Assembly: GCA_963794605.1 (NCBI GenBank)
Contig: CAWCEN010000003.1
Span: 310,001-374,000 of the forward strand
DNA: 64,000 nucleotides
Direction: 5' to 3'
Source of the DNA: VAXT01 sp963794605
Lineage (GTDB): Bacteria > Actinomycetota > Thermoleophilia > Gaiellales > Gaiellaceae
The translations under genes were made by a program, and so were the position numbers. Each line of letters opens with the position of its first letter. The stretch's first letter is position 1. Positions 1-8,095 of the stretch are shown here, piece after piece. Under the pieces are notes generated by a model, which saw nothing but the letters and a program-made list of their open reading frames with translations, had not been told where the DNA came from and did no database searches.

Positions 1-545
1 CACGCTTCACTGTCGTCCTCGGCCGACTTCTCGCGCCGCTGGTACGAACCGAAGAGGATCCAGCGGCGCCGTGGCCGAGGTTTCAGCGGGTCCAGGCGAT
101 GCCCAGCGCGCGGCTCTTCCGCGGTGGCGAATGCGGTCGGGCCGGTGCCCTCGGCCGCACCGGGCTCATCGGCACCGGGAGCCTCGCCTTCGGGCTCCTC
201 TCGTGACTCCGGCTCGGCGGCCGGGGGCTCGACGAACGTGTCCTCCTCGGCCGGAGGGACGGGCGGCGGGGGCGGAGGAGGAGGCGGCGGCGGCGGCGGG
301 GGCGGCGCCTCGTCGGCGACCATCTCGTTGACGGGCACGCCGGGGATCGCCGGCTCGAAGCCGCGCAACAAGGCCGACTGGGTCTGGCGCCACGCGAAGT
401 ACTCGAGCAGCGAGACGAGGATCCAGCCGACGAGCATCACGAGGACGATCAGCAGCGGATCGAGATCGGCGAGCCCGACGACGAGGGCCAGCAGGACGAG
501 GAAGCCCGCTTCGAGCACGAATCTCGGCCCCAGTGCCGTCGGCAT
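1..545 (-). CDS. Membrane protein with polyproline tract, C-terminus off the left edge
   Basis: This frame is open from ATG at 545 to the left edge, giving 181 codons without a stop. The start lies 10 bases after the aspS stop, so it is probably the last gene of the hisS-aspS transcript. Residues about 8-28 and 31-50 form two hydrophobic helices. A cytoplasmic-type tail follows, with 15 consecutive prolines near residue 81, then an acidic Glu/Pro/Ala region, then a basic patch (KPRPRRRW). I do not recognise a family and infer no function. The proline tract is written with mixed CCG, CCC and CCT codons, which suggests selection on the protein rather than simple slippage. The long opposite-strand frame here starts in Gly/Ser repeats and is its shadow. 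Confidence 0.7.
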   Translation of the reverse strand, partial: MPTALGPRFVLEAGFLVLLALVVGLADLDPLLIVLVMLVGWILVSLLEYFAWRQTQSALLRGFEPAIPGVPVNEMVADEAPPPPPPPPPPPPPPPVPPAEEDTFVEPPAAEPESREEPEGEAPGADEPGAAEGTGPTAFATAEEPRAGHRLDPLKPRPRRRWILFGSYQRREKSAEDDSEA

Positions 546-555
546 CGTCGGAAGA

Positions 556-2310
556 TTAATCCTCGGACGGCTGCTTCGTCTCGGGCTTCAGCTGGATCCC
601 GAGCTCGTCGAGCTGGTCCGTCTTGACCTCGCTCGGTGCGCCGCTCATCGGATCGAAGCCGGCCTGGTTCTTTGGGAACGCGACCGTGTCCCTCAAGTTC
701 GGCTCGCGGGCGAGAACCATCACCAGCCGATCGATCCCGAACGCGATACCTCCGTGCGGCGGCGCGCCCATGTTCAGCGCCTCGAGCAGGAAGCCGAAGC
801 GAGCCTTCTGCTCCTCGGGCGAGATGCGCAGGATGTCGAAGACCTTCGCCTGGAGCTCGGACTCGTGGATTCGCAGCGAGCCTCCGCCGAGCTCTTCACC
901 GTTGCCGACGAGGTCATAGGCGACGGCGAGCGCGCGGCCGGGATCCTTGTCGAGCATGGGCTCCGACCCAGGTGCGGGCCGAGTGAAGGGGTGGTGTGCC
1001 GCGGCCCAGCCGTTCTCCTCCTCCGACCAGTGGAACATCGGGAAGTCGGTGACCCAGACCCAGCGAAAAGCCTCCTCGTCGACGAGACCGAGCTCGTAGC
1101 CGAGACGCGTGCGGAGCGCCCCCAGCACGCGGGCGACCTGGTCCGGCTCGTCTGCGCCGAACAGCACGGTCGACCCCGGCTCGGCGCGGAAGGCGGAGAG
1201 CTCCTCCTCGGACAGGAACTTCGCGATCGGTGAGCGCTCCTCCCCGTCTTCGCCGTAGACGATGTACGCGAGCCCCTTGGCCCCCCACTCCTTCGCGAAC
1301 TCCTCGAGTCGTTCGAGGTCCGCGCGCGAGTACTCCTGCGGCACCGTCAGATACCGAACCGCGGGGGCACCGGCGAAGACCTTGAACTGCGAGCTCCGCG
1401 TGAGCTCGGTCGCATCCTCGATCTCGAGCCCAAAGCGCAGGTCGGGCTTGTCCGTCCCGTAGCGGAGCATCGACTCGGCGTACGTCAGCCGCTGGAACGG
1501 GATCTCGAGCTCGACCCCGATCGTCTCGCGCCAGATCGCGTGCACCATCTCCTCCATCAGGGCCATGATGAACTCGACGTCCGGGAAGGCCATCTCGACG
1601 TCGAGCTGTGTCAGCTCGTTGAACCGATCCGCGCGCAGGTCCTCGTCTCTGAAGCAGCGGGCGATCTGGTAATAGCGCTCGAAGCCCGCGATCACGAGCA
1701 GCTGCTTGAGAATCTGCGGTGACTGCGGAAGCGCGAAAAACCTGCCCTTCTGGAGCCGCGACGGAACGAGGAAGTCGCGCGCGCCCTCGGGCGTGGGCTT
1801 GAACAGGATCGGCGTCTCGATGTCGAGGAAGCCGGCTCCTTCCATGACGCGCCGGATGATCGAGACCATCTGGGCGCGGAGACGGATATTCCGCTGAAGC
1901 TTCTCGCGTCTCAGGTCGAGCCAGCGATAGCGGATGCGAAGCGTCTCGTCGACGCCCTCCTCGTCGAGCTGGAACGGAAGCGGCGGGCTCGTCGAAAGGA
2001 TCTCCAGCTCGTCCACCTGGAGCTCGATCTCGCCGGTCGGGATGTTCGGGTTGACGTTCTCGGGTGTGCGCGCGGTCACCTCGCCGGTCGCACGGAGCAC
2101 GAACTCGTTGCGGATCTCGTGCGCGGCTTTCGCCGCCGCCGGCGAGCGCTCGGGATTGATGACCAGCTGCCCGATGCCCGTCGAGTCGCGCAGGTCGACG
2201 AACACGAGCCCGCCGTGGTCGCGCCGGCGCGCCACCCAGCCGGCGAGCGTGTGCTTCTCACCTACGTGATCGGAGCCGAGCTTCCCCGCACCGAGGTCGC
2301 GCCAGCTCAC
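556..2310 (-). CDS. aspS: Aspartyl-tRNA synthetase
   Basis: 584-residue class II synthetase that charges tRNA with aspartate. The N-terminal OB fold (residues about 15-105) binds the anticodon. Motif 2 is seen in CFRDEDLRADR, the GAD insertion domain lies in the middle, and motif 3 is GIAFGIDRLVMVL near the C-terminus; the length is normal for the bacterial type. I chose GTG at 2310, which overlaps the hisS stop by 4 bases; upstream in-frame codons belong to a shadow of hisS. Residue 32 in RRRDHGG is His, the residue reported at this OB-fold position in non-discriminating AspRS, so the enzyme may also charge tRNA-Asn. That would need GatCAB, which is not in this window. Confidence 0.97.
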   Translation of the reverse strand: MSWRDLGAGKLGSDHVGEKHTLAGWVARRRDHGGLVFVDLRDSTGIGQLVINPERSPAAAKAAHEIRNEFVLRATGEVTARTPENVNPNIPTGEIELQVDELEILSTSPPLPFQLDEEGVDETLRIRYRWLDLRREKLQRNIRLRAQMVSIIRRVMEGAGFLDIETPILFKPTPEGARDFLVPSRLQKGRFFALPQSPQILKQLLVIAGFERYYQIARCFRDEDLRADRFNELTQLDVEMAFPDVEFIMALMEEMVHAIWRETIGVELEIPFQRLTYAESMLRYGTDKPDLRFGLEIEDATELTRSSQFKVFAGAPAVRYLTVPQEYSRADLERLEEFAKEWGAKGLAYIVYGEDGEERSPIAKFLSEEELSAFRAEPGSTVLFGADEPDQVARVLGALRTRLGYELGLVDEEAFRWVWVTDFPMFHWSEEENGWAAAHHPFTRPAPGSEPMLDKDPGRALAVAYDLVGNGEELGGGSLRIHESELQAKVFDILRISPEEQKARFGFLLEALNMGAPPHGGIAFGIDRLVMVLAREPNLRDTVAFPKNQAGFDPMSGAPSEVKTDQLDELGIQLKPETKQPSED

Positions 2311-3545
2311 AGCGCCTCGACCGCCTCGGCGAGCGAGGGAAACTCGACGTCCTGCTCGCCCGGCCGTCGCAGCGTCGCGCCGTCGGACCGCACGATCACC
2401 GTCGCCTTCGCGCCCACGCGCCCGGCCTGCGTGAGCTGGCCTTTGAGGGAGCGGCCCGCATAGTCGGTCTCGGCCGCGCGACCGGCCCGTCGAAGCTCGG
2501 CGATCGACGCCAGCACGCTCGTCCGCACGCCGTTGTCCTCGACCGCGAAGAACACGTCGACCTCCGGTTGCGGAGGTTCGGCACCTTGCTCGGCGAGGGA
2601 CAGGACGAGCCGCTCGATCCCGCTCGCGATTCCGACCGCAGGCGTCGGCGGCCCGCCGATCTCCTCGATCAGGTAGTCGTAGCGCCCGCCGCCGGCGAGT
2701 GACAGGGCCGCGCCGAGCGCGCTCGCCATGAACTCGAAGGTCGTTCGCGTGTAGTAGTCGAGCCCGCGGACGAGCGTCGGCACGAGCCGGTACTCGACGC
2801 TGCATGCGTCCAGGTAGCTGAGCACCGCATCGAAGTGCGCCTGGCACTCGGCGCAGAGCGACTCGCCGATCTTCGGCGCTCCGGCAAGCGCCTGCTGAAC
2901 GGCTTCGGGCTTCTGCGGCAGGTTGTCGAAGATGCGCAGCGGGCTCGTCTTCCGCTTCGCAAGTGTGTCCTCGTCGAGCTCGCCCGCATGCTCGTCGAGC
3001 CAGGCGTTCAGCTGCTCGAGGTATGCGGGCCGGCAGTTTCGGTCCCCGATCGAGTTCAGCTCGAGCCACCAGCCCTCGATCCCGAGCCGTCGCAGCAGCT
3101 CGGCGTAGAGCTGGATCACCTCTGCGTCGAGCGCCGGGTCGTCGGAGCCCATCGCCTCGACGTTGAGCTGCCAGAACTCGCGGAACTTGCCGCGCTGCGG
3201 CGCCGAGTAGCGGTACATCGGCCCGATCAGGTACGTCTTCACCGGCTGCGGCTCGCGGAAGAGACCGTGCTCGACGTACGCGCGCGCGACCGAGGCCGTT
3301 CCCTCCGGGCGCAGCGTCAGCGAGCGATCGCCGCGGTCCGTGAACGTGTACATCTCCTTCTGGACGACGTCTGACCCCTCGCCGGACGTCCGCGTGAAGA
3401 GCTCCGTGTCCTCGAAGAGCGGCGTCGTGATCCGCCGGTAGCCGTACACGGCGCAGACGGACTCGGTCTCGCGGAGCACGCGGTCCCAAAGCGGCTGCTG
3501 CGCGGGCAGCACGTCCTGCGTGCCTCTCGGCGCCTCGAACTTCAC
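2307..3545 (-). CDS. hisS: Histidyl-tRNA synthetase
   Basis: 412-residue class II synthetase that activates histidine and charges tRNA-His. Visible motifs are motif 1 (TPLFEDTELF), LRPEGT at residues 78-83, motif 2 (GPMYRYSAPQRGKFREFWQ), the histidine-binding loop RGLDYYTRT in the middle, and GGGRYD. The C-terminal anticodon-binding domain (about residues 325-412) is present. The start is GTG at 3545, overlapping the upstream hydrolase stop by 4 bases, so hydrolase, hisS and aspS are translationally coupled. A hydrolase-hisS-aspS order is common in bacteria. Confidence 0.97.
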   Translation of the reverse strand: MKFEAPRGTQDVLPAQQPLWDRVLRETESVCAVYGYRRITTPLFEDTELFTRTSGEGSDVVQKEMYTFTDRGDRSLTLRPEGTASVARAYVEHGLFREPQPVKTYLIGPMYRYSAPQRGKFREFWQLNVEAMGSDDPALDAEVIQLYAELLRRLGIEGWWLELNSIGDRNCRPAYLEQLNAWLDEHAGELDEDTLAKRKTSPLRIFDNLPQKPEAVQQALAGAPKIGESLCAECQAHFDAVLSYLDACSVEYRLVPTLVRGLDYYTRTTFEFMASALGAALSLAGGGRYDYLIEEIGGPPTPAVGIASGIERLVLSLAEQGAEPPQPEVDVFFAVEDNGVRTSVLASIAELRRAGRAAETDYAGRSLKGQLTQAGRVGAKATVIVRSDGATLRRPGEQDVEFPSLAEAVEAL

Positions 3546-4153
3546 GAGACGCGAAGCTCGTCCAGGAACGGGTTGCGCTCGAGCTCGGCGCCGAGCGTCG
3601 TCTCGGGGCCGTGGCCCGAATAGACGATCGTCTCGGGCGGGAAGCGTTCGATCAGACCACGGATCGACTCGACGAGCGCGCCCCAGTCGCCGTACGGGAT
3701 GTCGGTCCGGCCGACCGAGCCGGCGAAGAGCACGTCGCCGGAGAAGAGCGCGCCGTCGGCGTAATAAGCGACGTGCCCGGGCGAGTGTCCGGGGACGTTG
3801 AGCGTCTCGAACGAGATCCCCGCGAGCTCGATCGTCTCCCCGCCGTCGAGGAGCACGTCTGCCGAGTAGGGTTGGAGCTCGATTTCCGGGAACCAGTTCT
3901 CTGGCTGGGCCAGGACGGGCGCTTCCAGGCGAGGCATGTAGACGTTCGCTCCTGTGCGTGCGGCGTAGGTCGCGACGCCGCCGAGGTGATCCCAGTGCGA
4001 GTGCGTGATCAGAATCCCGGTGCAGGACTCGGGCAGCTCGGGCGTGTCCGCGCCGGGATCGACGACGACCGCCTCGGCGGTCGCGTCCCGGCGCACGACG
4101 TAGCAGTTCGTCCCGACCGGACCGAGCTCGTGCCGTTCGACGAGGAGGCTCAC
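3542..4153 (-). CDS. Metallo-beta-lactamase-fold hydrolase (glyoxalase II-like)
   Basis: 203 residues. The zinc-binding signature HSHWDH is at residues 51-56, followed by GHSPGH, FSGDVLF and a C-terminal SGHGPET, the metal-ligand series of the hydroxyacylglutathione hydrolase branch. No signal peptide, so cytosolic. The exact substrate (a thioester such as lactoyl-thiol) cannot be read from sequence. I chose GTG at 4153: a -10-like TAGACT ends 7 bases upstream, so the mRNA is probably leaderless, and upstream codons are a shadow of the divergent cupin gene. It is the first gene of the hisS-aspS operon. Confidence 0.88.
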   Translation of the reverse strand: MSLLVERHELGPVGTNCYVVRRDATAEAVVVDPGADTPELPESCTGILITHSHWDHLGGVATYAARTGANVYMPRLEAPVLAQPENWFPEIELQPYSADVLLDGGETIELAGISFETLNVPGHSPGHVAYYADGALFSGDVLFAGSVGRTDIPYGDWGALVESIRGLIERFPPETIVYSGHGPETTLGAELERNPFLDELRVS

Positions 4154-4160
4154 GACGGCG

Positions 4161-4203
4161 AGTCTAACCGTGGCCTCAGCCCGGTCCGGAGGCCGGTTAG
4201 GAT
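4161..4203. promoter_or_regulatory. Divergent promoters, hydrolase-hisS operon and cupin gene
   Basis: The 56 bases between the two GTG starts hold TAGACT on the minus strand (4166-4161, 7 bases before GTG 4153) and TAGGAT on the plus strand (4198-4203, 6 bases before GTG 4210). Both fit leaderless transcripts. No clear -35 box is visible in either direction. Confidence 0.5.
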
Positions 4204-4209
4204 CGTTCC

Positions 4210-4548
4210 GTGCGCAGCTGGCGACTCCCGGAGATCGAGACGCCGGACGGAAGTCGATCACCCGTGGTCCTCCACTCCTCCGACGAGGGCCGCGCCGTCC
4301 TGATCGGGTTGCTCCCGGGCCAGAAGCTCGGTGATCACCAGGTGAAGGAGCACGCGTTCCTCGTCGTCGTGGACGGCACGGCGCAGATCGAGTCCGCGGG
4401 AGAGAAGCTGAACGCGGCGGCCGGCACGATGGTCGCCTTCGACCCCGACGAGCGACGCATCGTGGCGAGCGACTCCGGTGCGAAGATCCTGCTGATGCTC
4501 GCGCCATGGCCCGGCGAGGGCCACTACCGCGGCGATCCTGTTCTCTAG
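4210..4548 (+). CDS. Small cupin-domain protein
   Basis: 112 residues, single cupin barrel. The first metal-binding motif is recognisable around residues 38-60 (LGDHQVKEHAFLVVVDG), with its His residues and Glu; the second motif is degenerate (DPDERRIVASDSGAKILLML), lacking the usual His. Cytosolic, no signal. Such stand-alone cupins are often metal-binding enzymes or sensors of unknown substrate, and I assign no reaction. GTG at 4210 follows a -10-like box by 6 bases. The 3' end overlaps the convergent membrane-protein gene by 4 bases. Confidence 0.8.
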   Translation: MRSWRLPEIETPDGSRSPVVLHSSDEGRAVLIGLLPGQKLGDHQVKEHAFLVVVDGTAQIESAGEKLNAAAGTMVAFDPDERRIVASDSGAKILLMLAPWPGEGHYRGDPVL

Positions 4549-4922
4549 CCCTTCGCTTTGCGCCGCTGATACGAGCGGTAGAGGAACGAGTCCATCACGT
4601 AGCTGAACGGTAGGAACACCAGCAACAAGAAGGCCGTGCGGAGCGCCGTCGCGGCTATCGGCTCGCCGCTCTCGAGGAGCCTGATCGTGATGAACATGAG
4701 CGGCGCGAAGATGAGCGCGCGCTTGCCGACGCGTTTCCACGACGGAGGGTCGATCCGGCGGCCGCTCCGCGTCCGCATCGGCGCCTTTCCGTTCTTGCTC
4801 TTCGACGGGGCTTGCTCGGGCTCGTCGACCTCGACCTCGCGGCCTTCCTCGTCGACGTAGACGTATTCGTACTCGTGTCGGCGCTCTTTCTCGCGCCTGC
4901 GGCGCTGTTTGCGAGTTGGCAC
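4545..4922 (-). CDS. Small membrane protein with basic/acidic N-terminus
   Basis: About 125 residues. The N-terminal half is a highly charged soluble tail: a basic run with RRRREKERR, then tyrosine-rich YEYVYVDEEG, then an acidic stretch. Two hydrophobic helices follow (around residues 72-88 and 94-113), then a basic end (RRKAKG). An earlier TTG at 4949 would overlap hutI; GTG at 4922 lies 11 bases after the hutI stop and leaves a sensible N-terminus, so I prefer it. It is last in the hut transcript. No family recognised; a link to histidine uptake is only suggested by position. Confidence 0.7.
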   Translation of the reverse strand: MPTRKQRRRREKERRHEYEYVYVDEEGREVEVDEPEQAPSKSKNGKAPMRTRSGRRIDPPSWKRVGKRALIFAPLMFITIRLLESGEPIAATALRTAFLLLVFLPFSYVMDSFLYRSYQRRKAKG

Positions 4923-4932
4923 GAGATCTAGC

Positions 4933-6168
4933 CTAGCGCCGCCACTCAAGGCGACCCGACCGTACGACCGCGCTCACGACCTCGCCTCCGACGTGGTACG
5001 CGAGGTGCCGCCAGTCGGGCGCCCCGAGCAGGACGAGATCTGCCTCGTAGCCGGGCGCGAGCCTGCCGATCCGGTCCGCTCGGCCGAGCACGTGCCCCGC
5101 GTTGACGGTGACAGCCCCGAGCGCTTCGCCCGGGGTGAGGCCGAGCTGCGTGCAGGCGAGCGAGGTGACGATGGGCAGGCTTTCGCAGAACGCGCTGCCC
5201 GGATTGAAGTCGGTCGCGAGCGCAACCGCCGCACCTCCGTCGACCAGCGCGCGCGCAGGCGGCATCGGCCGACCGAGGACGAGCGCCGCTACGGGGAGGA
5301 GCACACCGACGACATCACTGTGGGCAAGAAGTCGGACACCCTCGTCGCCGGTTGCCTCGAGGTGGTCGACGGAGCGTGCGCCGAGCTCGACGGCAAGCGC
5401 GATCGCTCCCTGCTCCGAGAACTGGTCGCCGTGGAGGCGCAGCGCCAGCCCGGCGTCACGACACGCCTCGAGGTAGCGCCGTGCCTGTTCGCGATCGAAC
5501 GCGCCGCGCTCGAGGAAGACGTCGGCGGCTTCGGCGATCCGCGCCGCTTCGGGAAGGACCTCTGCGAGCGCGAAGTCGAGGTATGCGTCGGCGTCGTCGT
5601 ACTCCGGCGGCACCGAATGCGCGCCGAGCCAGGTCGGGATGCCGCCTTCGGTGGTGATCGCGCGCAGGGACGCGAGCTCGGTCTCCCGGTCGAGCCCATA
5701 GCCGGACTTGGCTTCGAACGTCGTCGTGCCCGCGTGGAGCATCCACGCGCGATGGCGGCGCACCGCGTCGCGGAGACCCCCCTCGCCTGCCGCTCGCGTC
5801 GCCTCGACCGTCGACTGGATTCCGCCGCCCGCCGCGTGCAGCTCTTCGTAGCTCGCCCCCTGGGCGCGGAGCTCGAACTCGCCGGCTCGGTCGCCCGCGA
5901 AGCACGCGTGCGTGTGGCAGTCGACGAGCCCCGGGAGCGCGCACATGCCGCGCCCGTCGAGCTCCTCGACCTCGCCGTCGAGCGCGACGAGGTCCGCCAT
6001 CCGCCCCACCTCGACGATTCGATTCCCCTCGCACAACACGTAGGCGTCCTCCACGACGTCCACGCGACCGAGATCGGCACCGCGCAGCGGCGCTTCGGCG
6101 CCCGCCGGCGTCACGACCTGTGCGAGGTCGCGGACGAGCAGCCGGGACGGAGCCTCAGCCGAGCTCAC
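4933..6168 (-). CDS. hutI: Imidazolonepropionase
   Basis: 411-residue amidohydrolase that opens the imidazolone ring to give N-formimino-L-glutamate, third step of histidine degradation. The metal-binding DCHTHA motif is at about residues 84-89, and the family sequences KSGYGLD, RLHGDQF, VDHLEAT and ALATDFNPGSA follow in normal order. Cytosolic. GTG at 6168 overlaps the hutU stop by 4 bases, giving tight coupling inside the hut operon. Confidence 0.96.
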   Translation of the reverse strand: MSSAEAPSRLLVRDLAQVVTPAGAEAPLRGADLGRVDVVEDAYVLCEGNRIVEVGRMADLVALDGEVEELDGRGMCALPGLVDCHTHACFAGDRAGEFELRAQGASYEELHAAGGGIQSTVEATRAAGEGGLRDAVRRHRAWMLHAGTTTFEAKSGYGLDRETELASLRAITTEGGIPTWLGAHSVPPEYDDADAYLDFALAEVLPEAARIAEAADVFLERGAFDREQARRYLEACRDAGLALRLHGDQFSEQGAIALAVELGARSVDHLEATGDEGVRLLAHSDVVGVLLPVAALVLGRPMPPARALVDGGAAVALATDFNPGSAFCESLPIVTSLACTQLGLTPGEALGAVTVNAGHVLGRADRIGRLAPGYEADLVLLGAPDWRHLAYHVGGEVVSAVVRSGRLEWRR

Positions 6169-7877
6169 TCGCGGCGCGCTGGAGGCATCGGCAGCTCGAG
6201 GCCGTGCTCGGCAGCCGCCTCGGCCGCCTCCTCGTAGCCGGCATCGAGATGCCGCAGGACGCCCATCGCGGGATCGGTCGTCAGCACGCGCTCGAGGCGC
6301 TCGGCCATCTCGTCGGTGCCGTCGGCGACGACGACCATGCCCGCATGGATCGCGTTTCCGATCCCGACGCCGCCGCCGTGGTGCACGCTGACCCAGGTCG
6401 CCCCGGCGGCCACGTTCACGAGTGCGTTCAGGATCGGCCAGTCGGCGATCGCGTCGGAACCGTCCTTCATCGCCTCGGTCTCGCGGTACGGCGAGGCCAC
6501 GGAGCCGGCATCGAGGTGGTCCCGGCCGATGACGACGGGCGCCTTGACCTTGCCCGTCCGCACGAGCTCGTTGATCGCAAGCCCGGCGCGCGCACGGTCG
6601 CCGAGCCCGAGCCAGCAGATCCGAGCGGGCAGGCCCTGGAACTGCACCCGCTCCGGTGCGAGCTCAAGCCACCGCTGGAGGAGATCGTCGTCTGGGAACA
6701 GCTCCTTCAGTCGGTCGTCGATCGTGGCGATGTCCTGTTCGTCGCCGGACAGCACCGCCCAGCGGAAAGGGCCGATGCCGCGGCAGAAGAGCGGCCGGAT
6801 ATAGGCCGGGACGAAGCCCGGGTATGAGAAGGCGTCCGTTACGCCGGCGTCATAGGCCTCCCCGCGGAGATTGTTGCCATAATCGAAAACATAGCTGCCC
6901 GCTCGGACGTACTCGAGGAGCCCCTCGACGTGGCGCACGATCGACTCGCGCGCCCGCTGGAGGTACTCGTCAGGGTCGCTCGACCGCAGCGCCGAAGCCT
7001 CATCGACCGAAAGTCCAGTGGGCACATACCCCTCGAGCGGATCGTGGGCAGCTGTCTGGTCGGTGACCAGGTCGAAGTGCTCTCCGCGAGCCACCAATTC
7101 CGGCACGACCTCGGCTGCGTTGCCGAGCAGCCCGACCGAAAGCGCACGTCCCTCACGCGCAGCGTCGCGAACGAGCGACACGGCTTCGTCGAGCGAGTCC
7201 GTCGAGCGATCGAGGTACCCGGTCTCGAGCCGGCGCTCCATCCGGGACGGGTCGACCTCGACGCAGAGGATCGCCCCGCCCGCGAGCGTCGCCGCCAGCG
7301 GTTGTGCGCCGCCCATGCCTCCGAGCCCCGCCGTGAGGATCGTCCGGCCGCTCAGGTCCGACGTACCGAAGTGCTTCTCTCCTGCCGCCGCGAAGGTCTG
7401 GTACGTCCCTTGCAGGATTCCCTGCGTGCCGATGTAGATCCAGCTACCGGCGGTCATCTGCCCGAACATGGTCAGCCCCTCGGCCTCGAGCCGCCGGAAC
7501 TCGTCCCAGGTCGCCCAGCGCGGGACGAGCAGCGCGTTCGCGATCAGCACGCGCGGCGCTCCCGGATGCGTCCGCAGCACGCCGACCGGCTTCCCGCTCT
7601 GCACGAGCAGCGTCTCGTCCTCGCCGAGCGTGAGCAGCGAGCGGACGATTGCGCGTAAGGCATCGTGGTTGCGCGCAGCCTTCCCCGAACCGCCGTAGAC
7701 GACGAGCTCCTCGGGCCGCTCGGCCACGTCGGGGTCGAGGTTGTTGAGCAGCATCCGCAACGGGGCCTCCGTCGACCAGGATCTCGCGTTCAGCTCGGTG
7801 CCTCGCGGCGCATGGATATTGCTCAGGTCGCCGCAGAGCGACTCGACGGTCAGGTCGAGCGTGCCGATCGCCGTCAT
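6165..7877 (-). CDS. hutU: Urocanate hydratase
   Basis: 570 residues, normal length. Converts urocanate to imidazolonepropionate using tightly bound NAD. Family hallmarks are YGGSGKAARNHDA near the start, the NAD-binding ILTAGLGGMGGAQP, YGNNLRGEAYD, PLFCRGIGPFRW and SVHHGGGVGIG near the end. Its start overlaps the small membrane-protein stop by 4 bases and its stop overlaps hutI by 4 bases. Confidence 0.97.
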   Translation of the reverse strand: MTAIGTLDLTVESLCGDLSNIHAPRGTELNARSWSTEAPLRMLLNNLDPDVAERPEELVVYGGSGKAARNHDALRAIVRSLLTLGEDETLLVQSGKPVGVLRTHPGAPRVLIANALLVPRWATWDEFRRLEAEGLTMFGQMTAGSWIYIGTQGILQGTYQTFAAAGEKHFGTSDLSGRTILTAGLGGMGGAQPLAATLAGGAILCVEVDPSRMERRLETGYLDRSTDSLDEAVSLVRDAAREGRALSVGLLGNAAEVVPELVARGEHFDLVTDQTAAHDPLEGYVPTGLSVDEASALRSSDPDEYLQRARESIVRHVEGLLEYVRAGSYVFDYGNNLRGEAYDAGVTDAFSYPGFVPAYIRPLFCRGIGPFRWAVLSGDEQDIATIDDRLKELFPDDDLLQRWLELAPERVQFQGLPARICWLGLGDRARAGLAINELVRTGKVKAPVVIGRDHLDAGSVASPYRETEAMKDGSDAIADWPILNALVNVAAGATWVSVHHGGGVGIGNAIHAGMVVVADGTDEMAERLERVLTTDPAMGVLRHLDAGYEEAAEAAAEHGLELPMPPARRE

Positions 7878-8095
7878 TGGGACTCGCGCTCCTCATCGAG
7901 GCGCATCCGCTGCCTGAACTTCCACCACGCATAGCCGGTCGCCACGAGGAAGCAGGCGATCGCGACCGGAATCGCGACCATGACGTCGCCCCCGGTGAGA
8001 GCGACGATGGCGATGAAGACGATCGCGACTCCCGCGTAGAAGAGCGCGCTGTCGCGGAAGGGCCGCTTCGGGATCGGAGTCTTCGGCAACGTCAT
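7874..8095 (-). CDS. Small two-helix membrane protein inside the hut operon
   Basis: 73 residues: a short basic/proline-rich N-terminus (TPIPKRPFRD), two hydrophobic segments (about residues 17-33 and 39-58) and a charged tail (RLDEERESQ). It overlaps both hutH and hutU by 4 bases, so it is certainly co-transcribed and probably translationally coupled. No family recognised. Placement between two cytosolic pathway enzymes is odd; a role in uptake or in tethering the enzymes is speculation. Confidence 0.8.
   Translation of the reverse strand: MTLPKTPIPKRPFRDSALFYAGVAIVFIAIVALTGGDVMVAIPVAIACFLVATGYAWWKFRQRMRLDEERESQ

Noticed and set aside
124..1233. 369-codon plus-strand frame starting in Gly/Ser repeats
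   Set aside because: It is antisense to the edge membrane protein and to aspS, its Gly run mirrors the proline codons, and it has no recognisable domain.
4909..6237. 442-codon plus-strand frame
   Set aside because: Antisense shadow of hutI.
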